Source: Streptomyces sp. LHD-70
GTDB taxonomy: Bacteria; Actinomycetota; Actinomycetes; Streptomycetales; Streptomycetaceae
Direction: 5' to 3'
Assembly (NCBI RefSeq): GCF_031157275.1
Contig: NZ_JAVIFW010000009.1
Location: 186,001 to 250,000, forward strand
Length of the DNA stretch: 64,000 bases
Below, piece by piece: positions 1-8,610 of this stretch; the first letter of the stretch is position 1, and each line of letters starts with the position of its first letter. The notes under the pieces are model-generated. The model worked only from the letters and a program-made list of their open reading frames with translations, was not told the origin of the DNA and did no database searches. The translations under genes were made by a program, and so were the position numbers.

Positions 1-779
1 TCGCGGGTGCGCTGATCCAGACCGTTGCGCGCAACCCGCTCGCCAGCCCCGACATCATCGGCATCAGCCAGGGCGCGAGCGCGCTCACCGTGGGCGCGCT
101 CACCTTCGGCGTCACCTCGTACGCCGTGCTGCCGTACGTGTCGATCGCGGGCGGGGTCGCGGCGGCCGCGCTCGTGTACGTCTTCGCCTGGCGCGGCGGG
201 CTGCAGGCCACCCGGTTCGTGCTGATCGGCATCGGCTTCGCGATCGCGCTGCGGTCCGTCACCACGCTGTTCATGACGAAGGGCGACTACCTCGTCGCGC
301 AGCAGGCGCAGATCTGGATGACCGGCTCCCTCAACGGCCGCTCCTGGCCCGAGGCGGCGCTGCTCGGCTCCACGCTGCTGATCCTGCTGCCCGCGATCGC
401 CTGGGCGGCCCGCGCGCAGCGCACCGTCAGCATGGACGACGACACGGCGACCGCGCTCGGCGTGCGGCTCGGGCGCGTCCGGCTCGGGCTCGTACTGCTC
501 GGGGTGGTGCTCGCGTCCGTGGCCACCGGGACGGCCGGTCCGGTCGACTTCGTGGCGCTGCTCGCCCCGCAGATCGCCCGCCGGATGACGCGGACCGCGC
601 AGATCCCGCTGGTGTCCAGCGCGTTGACCGGCGCGGTGATCGTGGTCCTCGCGGACCTGCTGGCGCGCCGCCTCTTCTCGCCGACCGAGCTGCCCGTGGG
701 TGTGCTGACGGCGGCGGTGGGTGCGCCGTATCTGATCTGGCTGATCGTCCGTAGCCGTACCGTCGGAGGGAAGGCGTAG
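1..779 (+). CDS. FecCD-family iron-siderophore ABC transporter permease (5' end outside window)
   Basis: Inner-membrane permease of a ferric-siderophore (FecCD/BtuC-type) importer. The frame is open from base 3 and the gene starts upstream of the window. The first visible residues carry the family pattern of a Q followed by RNPLASP and then GISQGAS. Several hydrophobic helices follow, and the late segment GPVDFVALLAPQIAR matches the family's conserved GPI-FVGL-PHI region with substitutions. The last residues are RTVGGKA. The stop lies two bases before the ATPase start at 782, so the two are almost certainly cotranscribed and translationally coupled. Substrate specificity cannot be told from sequence. 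Confidence 0.93.
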   Translation, partial: AGALIQTVARNPLASPDIIGISQGASALTVGALTFGVTSYAVLPYVSIAGGVAAAALVYVFAWRGGLQATRFVLIGIGFAIALRSVTTLFMTKGDYLVAQQAQIWMTGSLNGRSWPEAALLGSTLLILLPAIAWAARAQRTVSMDDDTATALGVRLGRVRLGLVLLGVVLASVATGTAGPVDFVALLAPQIARRMTRTAQIPLVSSALTGAVIVVLADLLARRLFSPTELPVGVLTAAVGAPYLIWLIVRSRTVGGKA

Positions 780-781
780 TC

Positions 782-1603
782 GTGACCCGGCTCCAGAACC
801 GGCTCCAGAACCGGCTCCAAGCGCGCGAGTTGACGCTCGCCTACGAGGACCGCACCGTCGTGGACGGCCTCGACCTGGACATACCCGACGGCCAGGTGAC
901 GGTGATCGTCGGGCCGAACGCCTGCGGCAAGTCGACGACGCTGCGTGCGCTCGGGCGGCTGCTCAAGCCCAGGGCCGGCTCGGTGCTGCTCGACGGCACG
1001 GCGCTCGCGAAGCTGCCGACGAAGCGGATCGCCCAGCAGATCGGGCTGCTGCCGCAGTCACCGGTCGCGCCCGAGGCGATCACCGTCGCGGACCTCGTGG
1101 CGCGCGGCCGGCAGCCGCACCAGCACTGGTGGCAGCAGTGGTCCGACGAGGACGAGCGGGCGGTCACGGAGGCGATGGAACGTACGGACGTCGCCGAGCT
1201 GGCGGAGCGGTCCGTGGACGAGCTGTCGGGTGGTCAGCGGCAGCGGGTGTGGATCGCGATGGCCCTCGCGCAGGAGACGTCGCTGCTGCTGCTCGACGAG
1301 CCGACGACGTTTCTGGATATTTCCCACCAGGTGGAAGTGCTGGATCTGGTACGGCAGTTGAACCATGACCGGGGGCGGACGGTGGTCGTCGTCCTGCACG
1401 ACCTGAACCAGGCGGCTCGGTACGCGGATCATCTTGTGGCGATGCGGGCGGGGGAGGTGGTGGCCTCCGGGGCACCTGCCGAGGTCGTGACGGCGGATCT
1501 CGTACGTGAGGTGTTCGGGCTGGACTGTGTGGTCGTCCCGGACCCCGTGACCGGGTCGCCGCTGGTGGTGCCGGGTGCGCCGTGGCGGGCCGCCGTCGAT
1601 TGA
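782..1603 (+). CDS. Iron-siderophore ABC transporter ATP-binding protein
   Basis: ATPase subunit (FepC/FecE type, 273 aa) energising the permease just upstream. Visible motifs: Walker A GPNACGKST near residue 44, signature LSGGQRQRV, Walker B LLLLDEP followed by TTFLD, and an H-loop in VLHDLNQAARYADH. The GTG start at 782 sits two bases after the permease stop. The first residues contain a 12-bp direct repeat (bases 789-821) encoding NRLQ units before the ABC fold begins at ARELTLAYEDR, so the true N-terminus could be slightly internal. The binding-protein gene at 1859 completes the importer after a repeat-rich gap. Confidence 0.95.
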   Translation: MTRLQNRLQNRLQARELTLAYEDRTVVDGLDLDIPDGQVTVIVGPNACGKSTTLRALGRLLKPRAGSVLLDGTALAKLPTKRIAQQIGLLPQSPVAPEAITVADLVARGRQPHQHWWQQWSDEDERAVTEAMERTDVAELAERSVDELSGGQRQRVWIAMALAQETSLLLLDEPTTFLDISHQVEVLDLVRQLNHDRGRTVVVVLHDLNQAARYADHLVAMRAGEVVASGAPAEVVTADLVREVFGLDCVVVPDPVTGSPLVVPGAPWRAAVD

Positions 1604-1788
1604 TCCCCTCCCCGCCCCTTCCCGAAAGTCCTGCGGACAGCCACGGGGGCCAGCCCCCGGACCCCCGCTCCTCAATCGCCGGAGGGGCTGGTTTTTAGGG
1701 GCGCGGGGAACTGCGCGACCAGCCACGACGGCGCGGCAGCCGAACGACGAAGCCGACGGCAGTCTTTCGGGAAGGGGCGGGGAGGGGA
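1604..1788. repeat. 25-bp perfect inverted repeat around a dispersed Streptomyces intergenic element
   Basis: Bases 1604-1628 are the exact reverse complement of 1764-1788 (25 of 25). The arms read TCCCCTCCCCGCCCC on the left and end GGGGCGGGGAGGGGA on the right. The 135-base spacer contains GGGGCGCGGGGAACTGCG and CCAGCCACGACGGC, phrases that recur in other gaps of this window. It separates the ATPase from the binding-protein gene of one import system and could act as an attenuator or partial terminator; that role is inference. Confidence 0.8.
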
Positions 1789-1858
1789 ACCAGCCCGCCG
1801 CAGGCGCCCACCCACCCGCACCGAACCCACAACACCGACACCCACGAAGGGGCACCCC

Positions 1859-2812
1859 ATGAGATCCCGCACCCTCACAGCCACCGCGACCGCAGCCCTC
1901 GCTCTCGCCCTCTCCGCCTGCGGTTCCGGAGACGCCAAGGACTCGACCGGTGACAGCAGCGGCACGCGTACCGTCAAGACCGCCATGGGCGACGTGAAGG
2001 TGCCGGACGCGCCGAAGCGGGTCGTCGTGCTCGACACCGCCGAGCTGGACTCCGCGATCACCCTCGGCGTGAAGCCGGTCGGCGCCACGCACGCCGACGT
2101 CGAGTCGGGCTTCCTCAACTACCTGCCGAAGGACGAGGTCAAGGGCATCAAGGACGTCGGCGCGATGATGACGCCGAACGTCGAGGCCATCGCCGAGCTG
2201 AAGCCCGACCTGATCCTCACCAGCAAGATCCGGCACGAGAAGCTCTACCCGCAGCTCAGCGAGATCGCCCCGACCGTCATGACGGAGAACACCGGCTACC
2301 CCTGGAAGGAGAACTTCCAGGTGCACGCCGACGCGCTCGGCAAGAAGGACGAGGCGAAGAAGGTCGTAGCGGAGTACGACCAGCACGCCTCCGACGTGAC
2401 GAAGGCGCTCGGCGGCGACGCCAAGGCCGAGGCCACCGAGGTCAACGTGGTCCGCTTCGTCGAGGGCGCCGACATCCGCATCTACGGCAAGCAGAACTAC
2501 ATCGCGACGATCCTGAAGGACGTGGGCCTCGGCCGCCCCGCCGTCGCGGACAAGGCCAAGGACGGCTTCTCGTACGACGTGAGCCCCGAGAAGATCGACG
2601 CCGCCGACGCCGACGTCATCTTCCACTCCACGTACGGCGACCCGAAGAAGGCCAAGGAGACCCAGACGACGGGCGGCTCCCTGTGGAAGGGCATGAAGGC
2701 CGTCAAGGACGACAAGGTCTTCGCGGTCGACGACCAGCTGTGGATCCAGGGCATCGGCTACACCGCCGCGAACAAGATCCTCGACGAGCTGCAGGCCGAC
2801 CTCACCAAGTAA
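1859..2812 (+). CDS. Siderophore-binding lipoprotein of iron ABC importer
   Basis: Substrate-binding protein (317 aa, PF01497/FepB type) that captures ferric siderophore outside the membrane and delivers it to the FecCD-type permease. A lipoprotein signal peptide is clear: Arg-containing start, alanine/leucine-rich core and lipobox LSAC with Cys near residue 21. A Gly/Asp/Ser linker follows, then the family start KVPDAPKRVVVLDTAELD. The region around AAVADKAKDGFSYDV and the terminal helix AANKILDELQADL fit the fold. It lies 255 bases downstream of the ATPase gene, across the inverted repeat, and converges on the minus-strand gene ending at 2822. Confidence 0.93.
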   Translation: MRSRTLTATATAALALALSACGSGDAKDSTGDSSGTRTVKTAMGDVKVPDAPKRVVVLDTAELDSAITLGVKPVGATHADVESGFLNYLPKDEVKGIKDVGAMMTPNVEAIAELKPDLILTSKIRHEKLYPQLSEIAPTVMTENTGYPWKENFQVHADALGKKDEAKKVVAEYDQHASDVTKALGGDAKAEATEVNVVRFVEGADIRIYGKQNYIATILKDVGLGRPAVADKAKDGFSYDVSPEKIDAADADVIFHSTYGDPKKAKETQTTGGSLWKGMKAVKDDKVFAVDDQLWIQGIGYTAANKILDELQADLTK

Positions 2813-2821
2813 CTCCCCGCG

Positions 2822-4009
2822 CTACTCCGGCCGTTGCCTCTGCGACCTCCACACCAGGAACAGCGCGGAGGCGACGGCCGCGAGGCGCACCACCCACGGC
2901 CAGGTCTGCGCGAGGGCGTCCACCGTCGCGCCCTGCGGCACGTCCTCGCCCCACTGCCGGTCGAACCGCCCCCACAGCCACACCACTCCCGCCGCCGCGG
3001 CGAACCCCGGGATGCCGAGCACCGCGAACTTGGCCTCGCGCTGCGTGAGGCGGCGCGAGGTGTACGCGACGGCCCAACCGACGCCGAGCGCGATCCAGTT
3101 GCCGAGCACGGCGCCGACGAGGAGCGACGCGGCGGCGAGCAGCAGCAGCGGATTGCTGAGGCTCGGCGTACCGCGGGCGGCACGGGCGCGCCGCAGGAAC
3201 GGCAGCCGGCGCCCGCCGCTCGGCTCGTCCTCGGGCTCCTCCTCGTCGCCGCTCTCGTGCTCCGCATCCTCGTCCGCGCCGTCCTCGTCCTCCTTCTCGG
3301 GGCGCGGCGGCCGCAGTATCTCGGGGATCTCCACGCCGCCCACGAAACCCGGTACGGAGTCGGAGAAGCCCTGCGGCCCGTTCTCGATGCGCCACCAGTC
3401 GGGCGTGGAACCGCTCGGCCCCATCTCGTCCTCGCCCGCCAGATGCGGCGGCGTACTCACCGTCGGCGGTGGCTCGGCGGGCGGTGCGGGGTCCTTCGTC
3501 AGGCGCGCGCGGAGCGTGTTGCGGCGTCGGGGCGCACGCTCCCGCTGCTCGTCGGCGCGCTGCTCGGGCACGAACAGGGAGGGCTTCTTCCGCTCCGAGG
3601 CAGGCTTCGGTTCCGGCGCAGGCTTCCTCGGTTCCGGCGCAGGCTTCCTCGGTTCCGGCGCAGGGGCGGGCTTCGAGACCGGCTCGGGCCCAGGCGTGGG
3701 AGCGGACGCAGGCGCGCGCTTCGCCGGTACGTCGCCGGGGCCGCCCTCGGCGTCCTGGTCCCGCGACGGCCCCGCCGCCCTGCTCACGACCTCCTCCGGC
3801 GTACCGAGGCTGCCCAGGATGCGGCGGACTCCGGCCGGGCTGTCGCCGGGGGTCTTGCCGCCGGAGACGGTGGCCCGGCGGCGGTCGATATCGGCGCGCA
3901 GATCGGCGACCAGGCGCATCCGGGTCTTCGACGGCAACTGCCGCTGCTGGGCGAGGTCGCCGACCCTGCTCAGGTAGTCGAAGACGAGCTGATCGCTCTC
4001 GATCGCCAC
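2822..4009 (-). CDS. HAAS-like domain membrane protein with Pro/Glu/Lys linker
   Basis: Predicted integral membrane protein of 395 aa, function unknown. I take the GTG at 4009 because AGGGGG stands about 6 bases upstream; the frame stays open much further but without coding character. The N-terminus (about 1-80: FDYLSRVGDLAQQRQLP, VADLRADID, ILGSLGTPEEVV) resembles HAAS/DUF1700-type domains. A long low-complexity linker follows, including a 21-bp tandem repeat (about 3608-3670) encoding PAPEPRK units, then Glu-rich stretches. The C-terminal third has about four hydrophobic helices. It is divergent from the helicase-associated gene at 4143. Role unknown. Confidence 0.8.
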   Translation of the reverse strand: MAIESDQLVFDYLSRVGDLAQQRQLPSKTRMRLVADLRADIDRRRATVSGGKTPGDSPAGVRRILGSLGTPEEVVSRAAGPSRDQDAEGGPGDVPAKRAPASAPTPGPEPVSKPAPAPEPRKPAPEPRKPAPEPKPASERKKPSLFVPEQRADEQRERAPRRRNTLRARLTKDPAPPAEPPPTVSTPPHLAGEDEMGPSGSTPDWWRIENGPQGFSDSVPGFVGGVEIPEILRPPRPEKEDEDGADEDAEHESGDEEEPEDEPSGGRRLPFLRRARAARGTPSLSNPLLLLAAASLLVGAVLGNWIALGVGWAVAYTSRRLTQREAKFAVLGIPGFAAAAGVVWLWGRFDRQWGEDVPQGATVDALAQTWPWVVRLAAVASALFLVWRSQRQRPE

Positions 4010-4142
4010 GAGATCCCCCTGCGTACTGGGCTTTGTCCCTTCCGGTAAGTCCCTTCCGGGGCGCGCGCGTTGTGGTGTCAGGCCACCCGACCGTACCGCG
4101 CGGGGCACCGCTGTGTCGGTCGCACCTACTACCGTGTGAAGG

Positions 4143-6704
4143 ATGACGACCCAGAGCACGGCCGGCGCAGCGGCTCCCCGCACGCTCGCCGAAGAGCTGC
4201 GGCAGCGCGACGACGCGTCGCTCGCCACCCTGCTGCGAGCCCGCCCCGACCTGCTGTCCCCCGTGCCGAACGACCTGACGCAGCTGGCCACGCGCGCGGG
4301 CACGAGAGCGTCGGTGGTGCGCGCGCTCGGCCGGCTCGACACCTTCGCGCTGCAGGCCGCCGAGGCTCTGGCGATCGCCCCGGAGCCCGCCACGTACGAG
4401 ACGCTGCGCGCCCTGCTCGCCGGGGACGACGGGGACGAGCTGGTGGACCGCACGCTGCCCGGCACGGTCGGGACGCTGCGCGACCAGGCCCTGGTGTGGG
4501 GCGGGGACGAGCGGCTCCGCCTGGTGCGCACGGTCCGCGAGCTGCTCGCGCCGTCGGCGCAGCACCCGTCGCCGACGGGGCTCGGGCCGACGGTCGCCGA
4601 GTCCACGTCGGGCATGTCGCCGGGCCGCCTGCAGCAGCTCCTGGAGGCGGCGGGCCTGACGTCGACGCACGACCCGGTGTCGGCGGTCTCGGCCCTGACG
4701 GACCTCATCACGGACCGTACGCGGATGTCCGCCCTGCTCGACGAGGCCCCGGTCGACGCCCTGGACGTCCTCGGCCGGCTCACCTGGGGCCCGCCGTACG
4801 GACAGGTCACGGCGGAGCCGGCGGCGCATCTGCGCTGGCTCCTCGACCGCGGCCTGCTCGTGCCGACCTCGCCCGGCACGGTCGTCCTGCCCCGCGAGGT
4901 CGCCCTGCACCTGCGCGGCGGCCGCGCGCACCGCACGACGCACCCGCTGCCGCCCGAGGTCGCGGCGGCGGCGGAGCACCGGCCGCGGGTGGTGGACGCG
5001 ACGGCGGCCGGGCAGGCGCTGGCGGCGGTAGCGACGGTCGAGGAGCTGCTGAAGGAGTGGCACGAGGGCGGGCCCGCGGCGCTGCGCGCGGGCGGCCTGA
5101 GCGTGCGCGACCTGAAGCGCACGGCGGTCGGGCTGGACGTCCCGGAGCCGACGGCCGCGTTCTGGGTCGAACTCGCTTACGCCACAGGCCTGTTGGCGTC
5201 GGACGGCGGCTGGGAGGGTTCGTCGTACGACGAGGACCCGGCGTCCCGCCGCACGGAGGAGCGGTACGCGGCGACGCCCGCGTACGACGACTGGCTGGAG
5301 CTCCCCGCCGCCGAGCGCTGGGCCCGCCTCGCCGTCGCGTGGCTGTCGGCGACGCGCACGCCGGGTCTGGTCGGCGGCCGCGACGGCAAGGACCGGGTGC
5401 TCTCGGCGCTCGGCCCGCACCTGGACCGCTCGGCGGCGCCCGAGGTGCGGCGCCACGTACTCGACCTGCTCGCCGAGCTGCCGGAGGGCGCCGCGGCCGC
5501 CCCTGAGTCGGTCCTGGCCCGGCTGCGCTGGGAGCGCCCGCTGCGGATCGGCGCGGCCTCGGACCCGGGCAGCGACGACCTGCGCACGCGCCTGGCCCGC
5601 TGGACGCTCGACGAGGCGGAGCTCCTGGGCGTGACGGGCCGCGGGGCACTGTCGGCGACGGGGCGAGCGCTGCTGACGGATTCCGTACGCACGGAGGCAC
5701 GGGAGGCCCACGGACCGGTCACGCACGGCACCGCCCAGGCAGACCGGGCGGAGACCGCCCTCGAAGGCGCCCTCGCCGAACTCCTCTCCCCCCTCCTCCC
5801 CGAACCCCTCGACCACGTCCTCCTCCAGGCCGACCTGACGGCCGTCGCGCCCGGCCCCCTGGAGCGGCCGCTCGCGGAGACCCTCGGGGTGCTCGCGGAC
5901 GTGGAGTCGAAGGGCGGGGCGACGGTCTACCGCTTCACGCCCGGCTCGGTCCGCCGCGCCCTGGACGCGGGGCGCACGGCCACGGACCTGCACACGTTCC
6001 TGGAGACCCACTCGCGTACGCCGGTGCCGCAGCCGCTCTCGTATCTGATCGACGATGTGGCGCGCAGGCACGGCCACTTGAGGATCGGCGCGGCCTCGGC
6101 GTACGTCCGCTGCGACGACGACTCGGTGCTCGGCGAGATCCTCGCCGACAAGCGCGCCGCCGCCCTGCGCCTGCGCCGCCTCGCGCCGACGGTCCTGGCC
6201 GCGCAGGCCGACCCGGCGGCGCTGCTCGATGGCCTGCGGTCGATGGGCTTCGCCCCGTCCGCCGAGACGCCGGAGGGCGACGTCCTGATCGCCCGCGCCC
6301 ACGCCCACCGCACCCCGCCCCGCACGGCGCCCGCCCCGGTCCCTGAGGGCCCGCCTCTGCCGGACGACACGCTGCTCGGCGCCGCGGTCCGCGCGATCCG
6401 CGCCGGCGACATGGCGTCGACGGCCCCGAAGCGCCAGGCCCCGGACGCCGCCGCCCGCCCGGCCCCCGGCGGACTCCCCCGCACCACATCGGCCGAGACC
6501 CTCGCCACGATGCAGGCCGCGGTGATGACGGGCGAGACGCTGTGGATCGGCTACGTCAACGCGGAGGGCACGGCCAGCCAGCGCGTCATCGCCCCGGTCC
6601 GCGTGGAGGGCGGCTTCGTCACGGCCTACGACCACACGGCGGACGAGGTCCGCACGTATCCGCTGCATCGGGTGACGGGGGTGGCGGAGCTGGCCGAGGA
6701 GTGA
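4143..6704 (+). CDS. Helicase-associated (Helicase_C_3) domain protein
   Basis: Large cytoplasmic protein of 853 aa belonging to the actinobacterial family that accompanies XPB-like helicases. No Walker motifs are visible, so it is probably not itself an ATPase. The N-terminal half (LAEELRQRDDASLATLL, ARPDLLSPVP) is the characteristic opening. The C-terminal region has the Helicase_C_3/WYL-like pattern WIGYVNAEG, RVIAPVRVEGG and TYPLHRV. The ATG at 4143 follows the GTGAAGG sequence. The XPB-like helicase gene begins 133 bases downstream on the same strand. A partner role for that helicase is an inference from this conserved neighbourhood. Confidence 0.88.
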   Translation: MTTQSTAGAAAPRTLAEELRQRDDASLATLLRARPDLLSPVPNDLTQLATRAGTRASVVRALGRLDTFALQAAEALAIAPEPATYETLRALLAGDDGDELVDRTLPGTVGTLRDQALVWGGDERLRLVRTVRELLAPSAQHPSPTGLGPTVAESTSGMSPGRLQQLLEAAGLTSTHDPVSAVSALTDLITDRTRMSALLDEAPVDALDVLGRLTWGPPYGQVTAEPAAHLRWLLDRGLLVPTSPGTVVLPREVALHLRGGRAHRTTHPLPPEVAAAAEHRPRVVDATAAGQALAAVATVEELLKEWHEGGPAALRAGGLSVRDLKRTAVGLDVPEPTAAFWVELAYATGLLASDGGWEGSSYDEDPASRRTEERYAATPAYDDWLELPAAERWARLAVAWLSATRTPGLVGGRDGKDRVLSALGPHLDRSAAPEVRRHVLDLLAELPEGAAAAPESVLARLRWERPLRIGAASDPGSDDLRTRLARWTLDEAELLGVTGRGALSATGRALLTDSVRTEAREAHGPVTHGTAQADRAETALEGALAELLSPLLPEPLDHVLLQADLTAVAPGPLERPLAETLGVLADVESKGGATVYRFTPGSVRRALDAGRTATDLHTFLETHSRTPVPQPLSYLIDDVARRHGHLRIGAASAYVRCDDDSVLGEILADKRAAALRLRRLAPTVLAAQADPAALLDGLRSMGFAPSAETPEGDVLIARAHAHRTPPRTAPAPVPEGPPLPDDTLLGAAVRAIRAGDMASTAPKRQAPDAAARPAPGGLPRTTSAETLATMQAAVMTGETLWIGYVNAEGTASQRVIAPVRVEGGFVTAYDHTADEVRTYPLHRVTGVAELAEE

Positions 6705-6836
6705 GTTCGGCCCGAGGCCGTGGTTGATGCCGTGGTTGAGGCCTGCGCCACACCGCCCTCCCCGTTGATGCGGCACACTGGACGTTTGGCCTCTCTCGTA
6801 CGGACGGGCCTGCAGTAGACCGGAAAGGGTGCGCGC

Positions 6837-8480
6837 GTGAACGGTCCCCTCATCGTCCAGTCGGACAAGACCCTCCTGCTTGAGGTCGATCACGAGCTGG
6901 CCGACGCCTGTCGTCGGGCCATCGCCCCGTTCGCCGAGCTGGAGCGGGCGCCCGAGCACATCCACACCTACCGCCTGACGCCGCTCGGGCTGTGGAACGC
7001 GCGGGCGGCCGGGCACGATGCGGAGCAGGTCGTCGACGCGCTCGTCGAGTACAGCCGGTACCCGGTGCCGCACGCGCTGCTCGTCGACATCGCCGAGACG
7101 ATGGACCGGTACGGACGCCTCACCCTCAGCAAGCACCCCGCGCACGGCCTTGTCCTGACCAGCACCGACCGGCCCGTCCTGGAGGAGATCCTGCGGTCGA
7201 AGCGGATCACGCCGCTCGTCGGCGCGCGCATCGACCCGGACACCGTCGTCGTGCACCCCTCCGAGCGCGGCCAGATCAAGCAGACGCTGCTGAAGCTGGG
7301 CTGGCCGGCCGAGGACCTCGCCGGGTACGTGGACGGCGAGGCGCACGCCATCGACCTCGCCGAGGACGGCTGGGCGCTGCGCCCCTACCAGACCCAGGCC
7401 GTGGAGAACTTCTGGCACGGCGGGTCAGGGGTGGTCGTACTGCCCTGCGGCGCGGGCAAGACGCTCGTCGGCGCGGGCGCCATGGCGCAGGCCAGTGCGA
7501 CCACGCTGATCCTCGTCACGAACACCGTCTCCGCCCGGCAGTGGAAGCACGAGCTGGTGAAGCGGACCTCGCTGACCGAGGAGGAGATCGGCGAGTACTC
7601 CGGTACGAAGAAGGAGATCCGGCCGGTCACCATCGCCACGTACCAGGTCCTGACGACGAAGCGGAAGGGCGTCTACCCGCACCTGGAGCTCTTCGACTCC
7701 CGCGACTGGGGCCTGATCGTCTACGACGAGGTGCATCTGCTGCCCGCACCCGTCTTCAAGTTCACCGCCGACCTCCAGGCCCGGCGGCGGCTCGGCCTCA
7801 CCGCGACCCTGGTGCGGGAGGACGGGCGGGAGTCCGACGTCTTCTCACTGATCGGCCCGAAGCGGTTCGACGCTCCGTGGAAGGAGATCGAGGCGCAGGG
7901 GTACATCGCGCCCGCCGACTGCGTGGAGGTGCGGGTCAACCTCACGGAGTCGGAGCGGCTCGCGTACGCCACCGCCGAGGCCGAGGAGAAGTACCGCTTC
8001 TGCGCCACCACCGCCACGAAGCGGAAGGTGACGGAGGCGCTGGTGCGCAAGCACCAGGGTGAGCAGACCCTCGTCATCGGGCAGTACATCGACCAGCTCG
8101 ACGAGCTCGGCGAGCACCTCGACGCCCCCGTCATCAAGGGCGAGACCACGAACGCGGTGCGCGAGAAGCTGTTCGACCAGTTCCGGGAGGGCGAGATCTC
8201 CGTCCTCGTCGTGTCCAAGGTCGCGAACTTCTCCATCGACCTGCCCGAGGCGACCGTCGCGATCCAGGTGTCCGGCACGTTCGGCTCACGCCAGGAGGAG
8301 GCGCAGCGGCTCGGCCGGGTTCTGCGGCCGAAGGCCGACGGTCACGAGGCCCGCTTCTACTCCGTCGTGGCCCGCGACACGATCGACCAGGACTTCGCGG
8401 CGCATCGGCAGCGGTTTCTGGCGGAGCAGGGGTATGCGTACCGGATCGCGGACGCGGGGGATTTCCTCGCGGGTGCCTAG
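6837..8480 (+). CDS. XPB/Rad25-like DNA repair helicase (SF2)
   Basis: 3'-5' DNA helicase of superfamily 2, 547 aa, the usual size for bacterial XPB. Motifs seen: motif I GAGKT at residues 205-209, DEVH at 297-300, motif III GLTATLVREDG, and motif VI in EAQRLGRVLRP. The N-terminal about 180 residues form the XPB damage-recognition-type region. The GTG at 6837 has GAAAGGGTG upstream. It follows the helicase-associated gene on the same strand. Bacterial homologues unwind DNA in vitro, but their in vivo role is less clear than that of UvrABC. Confidence 0.95.
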   Translation: MNGPLIVQSDKTLLLEVDHELADACRRAIAPFAELERAPEHIHTYRLTPLGLWNARAAGHDAEQVVDALVEYSRYPVPHALLVDIAETMDRYGRLTLSKHPAHGLVLTSTDRPVLEEILRSKRITPLVGARIDPDTVVVHPSERGQIKQTLLKLGWPAEDLAGYVDGEAHAIDLAEDGWALRPYQTQAVENFWHGGSGVVVLPCGAGKTLVGAGAMAQASATTLILVTNTVSARQWKHELVKRTSLTEEEIGEYSGTKKEIRPVTIATYQVLTTKRKGVYPHLELFDSRDWGLIVYDEVHLLPAPVFKFTADLQARRRLGLTATLVREDGRESDVFSLIGPKRFDAPWKEIEAQGYIAPADCVEVRVNLTESERLAYATAEAEEKYRFCATTATKRKVTEALVRKHQGEQTLVIGQYIDQLDELGEHLDAPVIKGETTNAVREKLFDQFREGEISVLVVSKVANFSIDLPEATVAIQVSGTFGSRQEEAQRLGRVLRPKADGHEARFYSVVARDTIDQDFAAHRQRFLAEQGYAYRIADAGDFLAGA

Positions 8481-8520
8481 GCCGTCCGGTTGCGTTCCGT
8501 TGACCCGGTGTCCGTCGATC

Positions 8521-8610
8521 GCCCTTCGGGCTCGTCCTCAAACTCCCCCAGCCTTCGGCCGGGAGGTGCCCCCAGACGGGCTGGAATTGCGGGCGTGGTC
8601 CCGATCTGCA
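8521..8610. repeat. Dispersed intergenic repeat copy
   Basis: The phrases GCTCGTCCTCAAACTCCC and GACGGGCTGGAATTGCGG belong to a family of intergenic elements common in Streptomyces; related phrases recur near 48950-48985. Most of the copy lies inside the 3' end of the glycosyltransferase gene, so the last residues of that protein are repeat-encoded. Confidence 0.6.

Noticed and set aside
2822..5122. Longer start for the HAAS-like membrane protein
   Set aside because: The extension overlaps the helicase-associated gene antisense; GTG 4009 with AGGGGG is better.
2802..7418. Very long open frame on the minus strand (over 1500 codons) across the helicase genes
   Set aside because: It is antisense to two well-supported plus-strand genes, has Arg/Gly/Ala-rich composition and no domains; a frame shadow caused by high GC.
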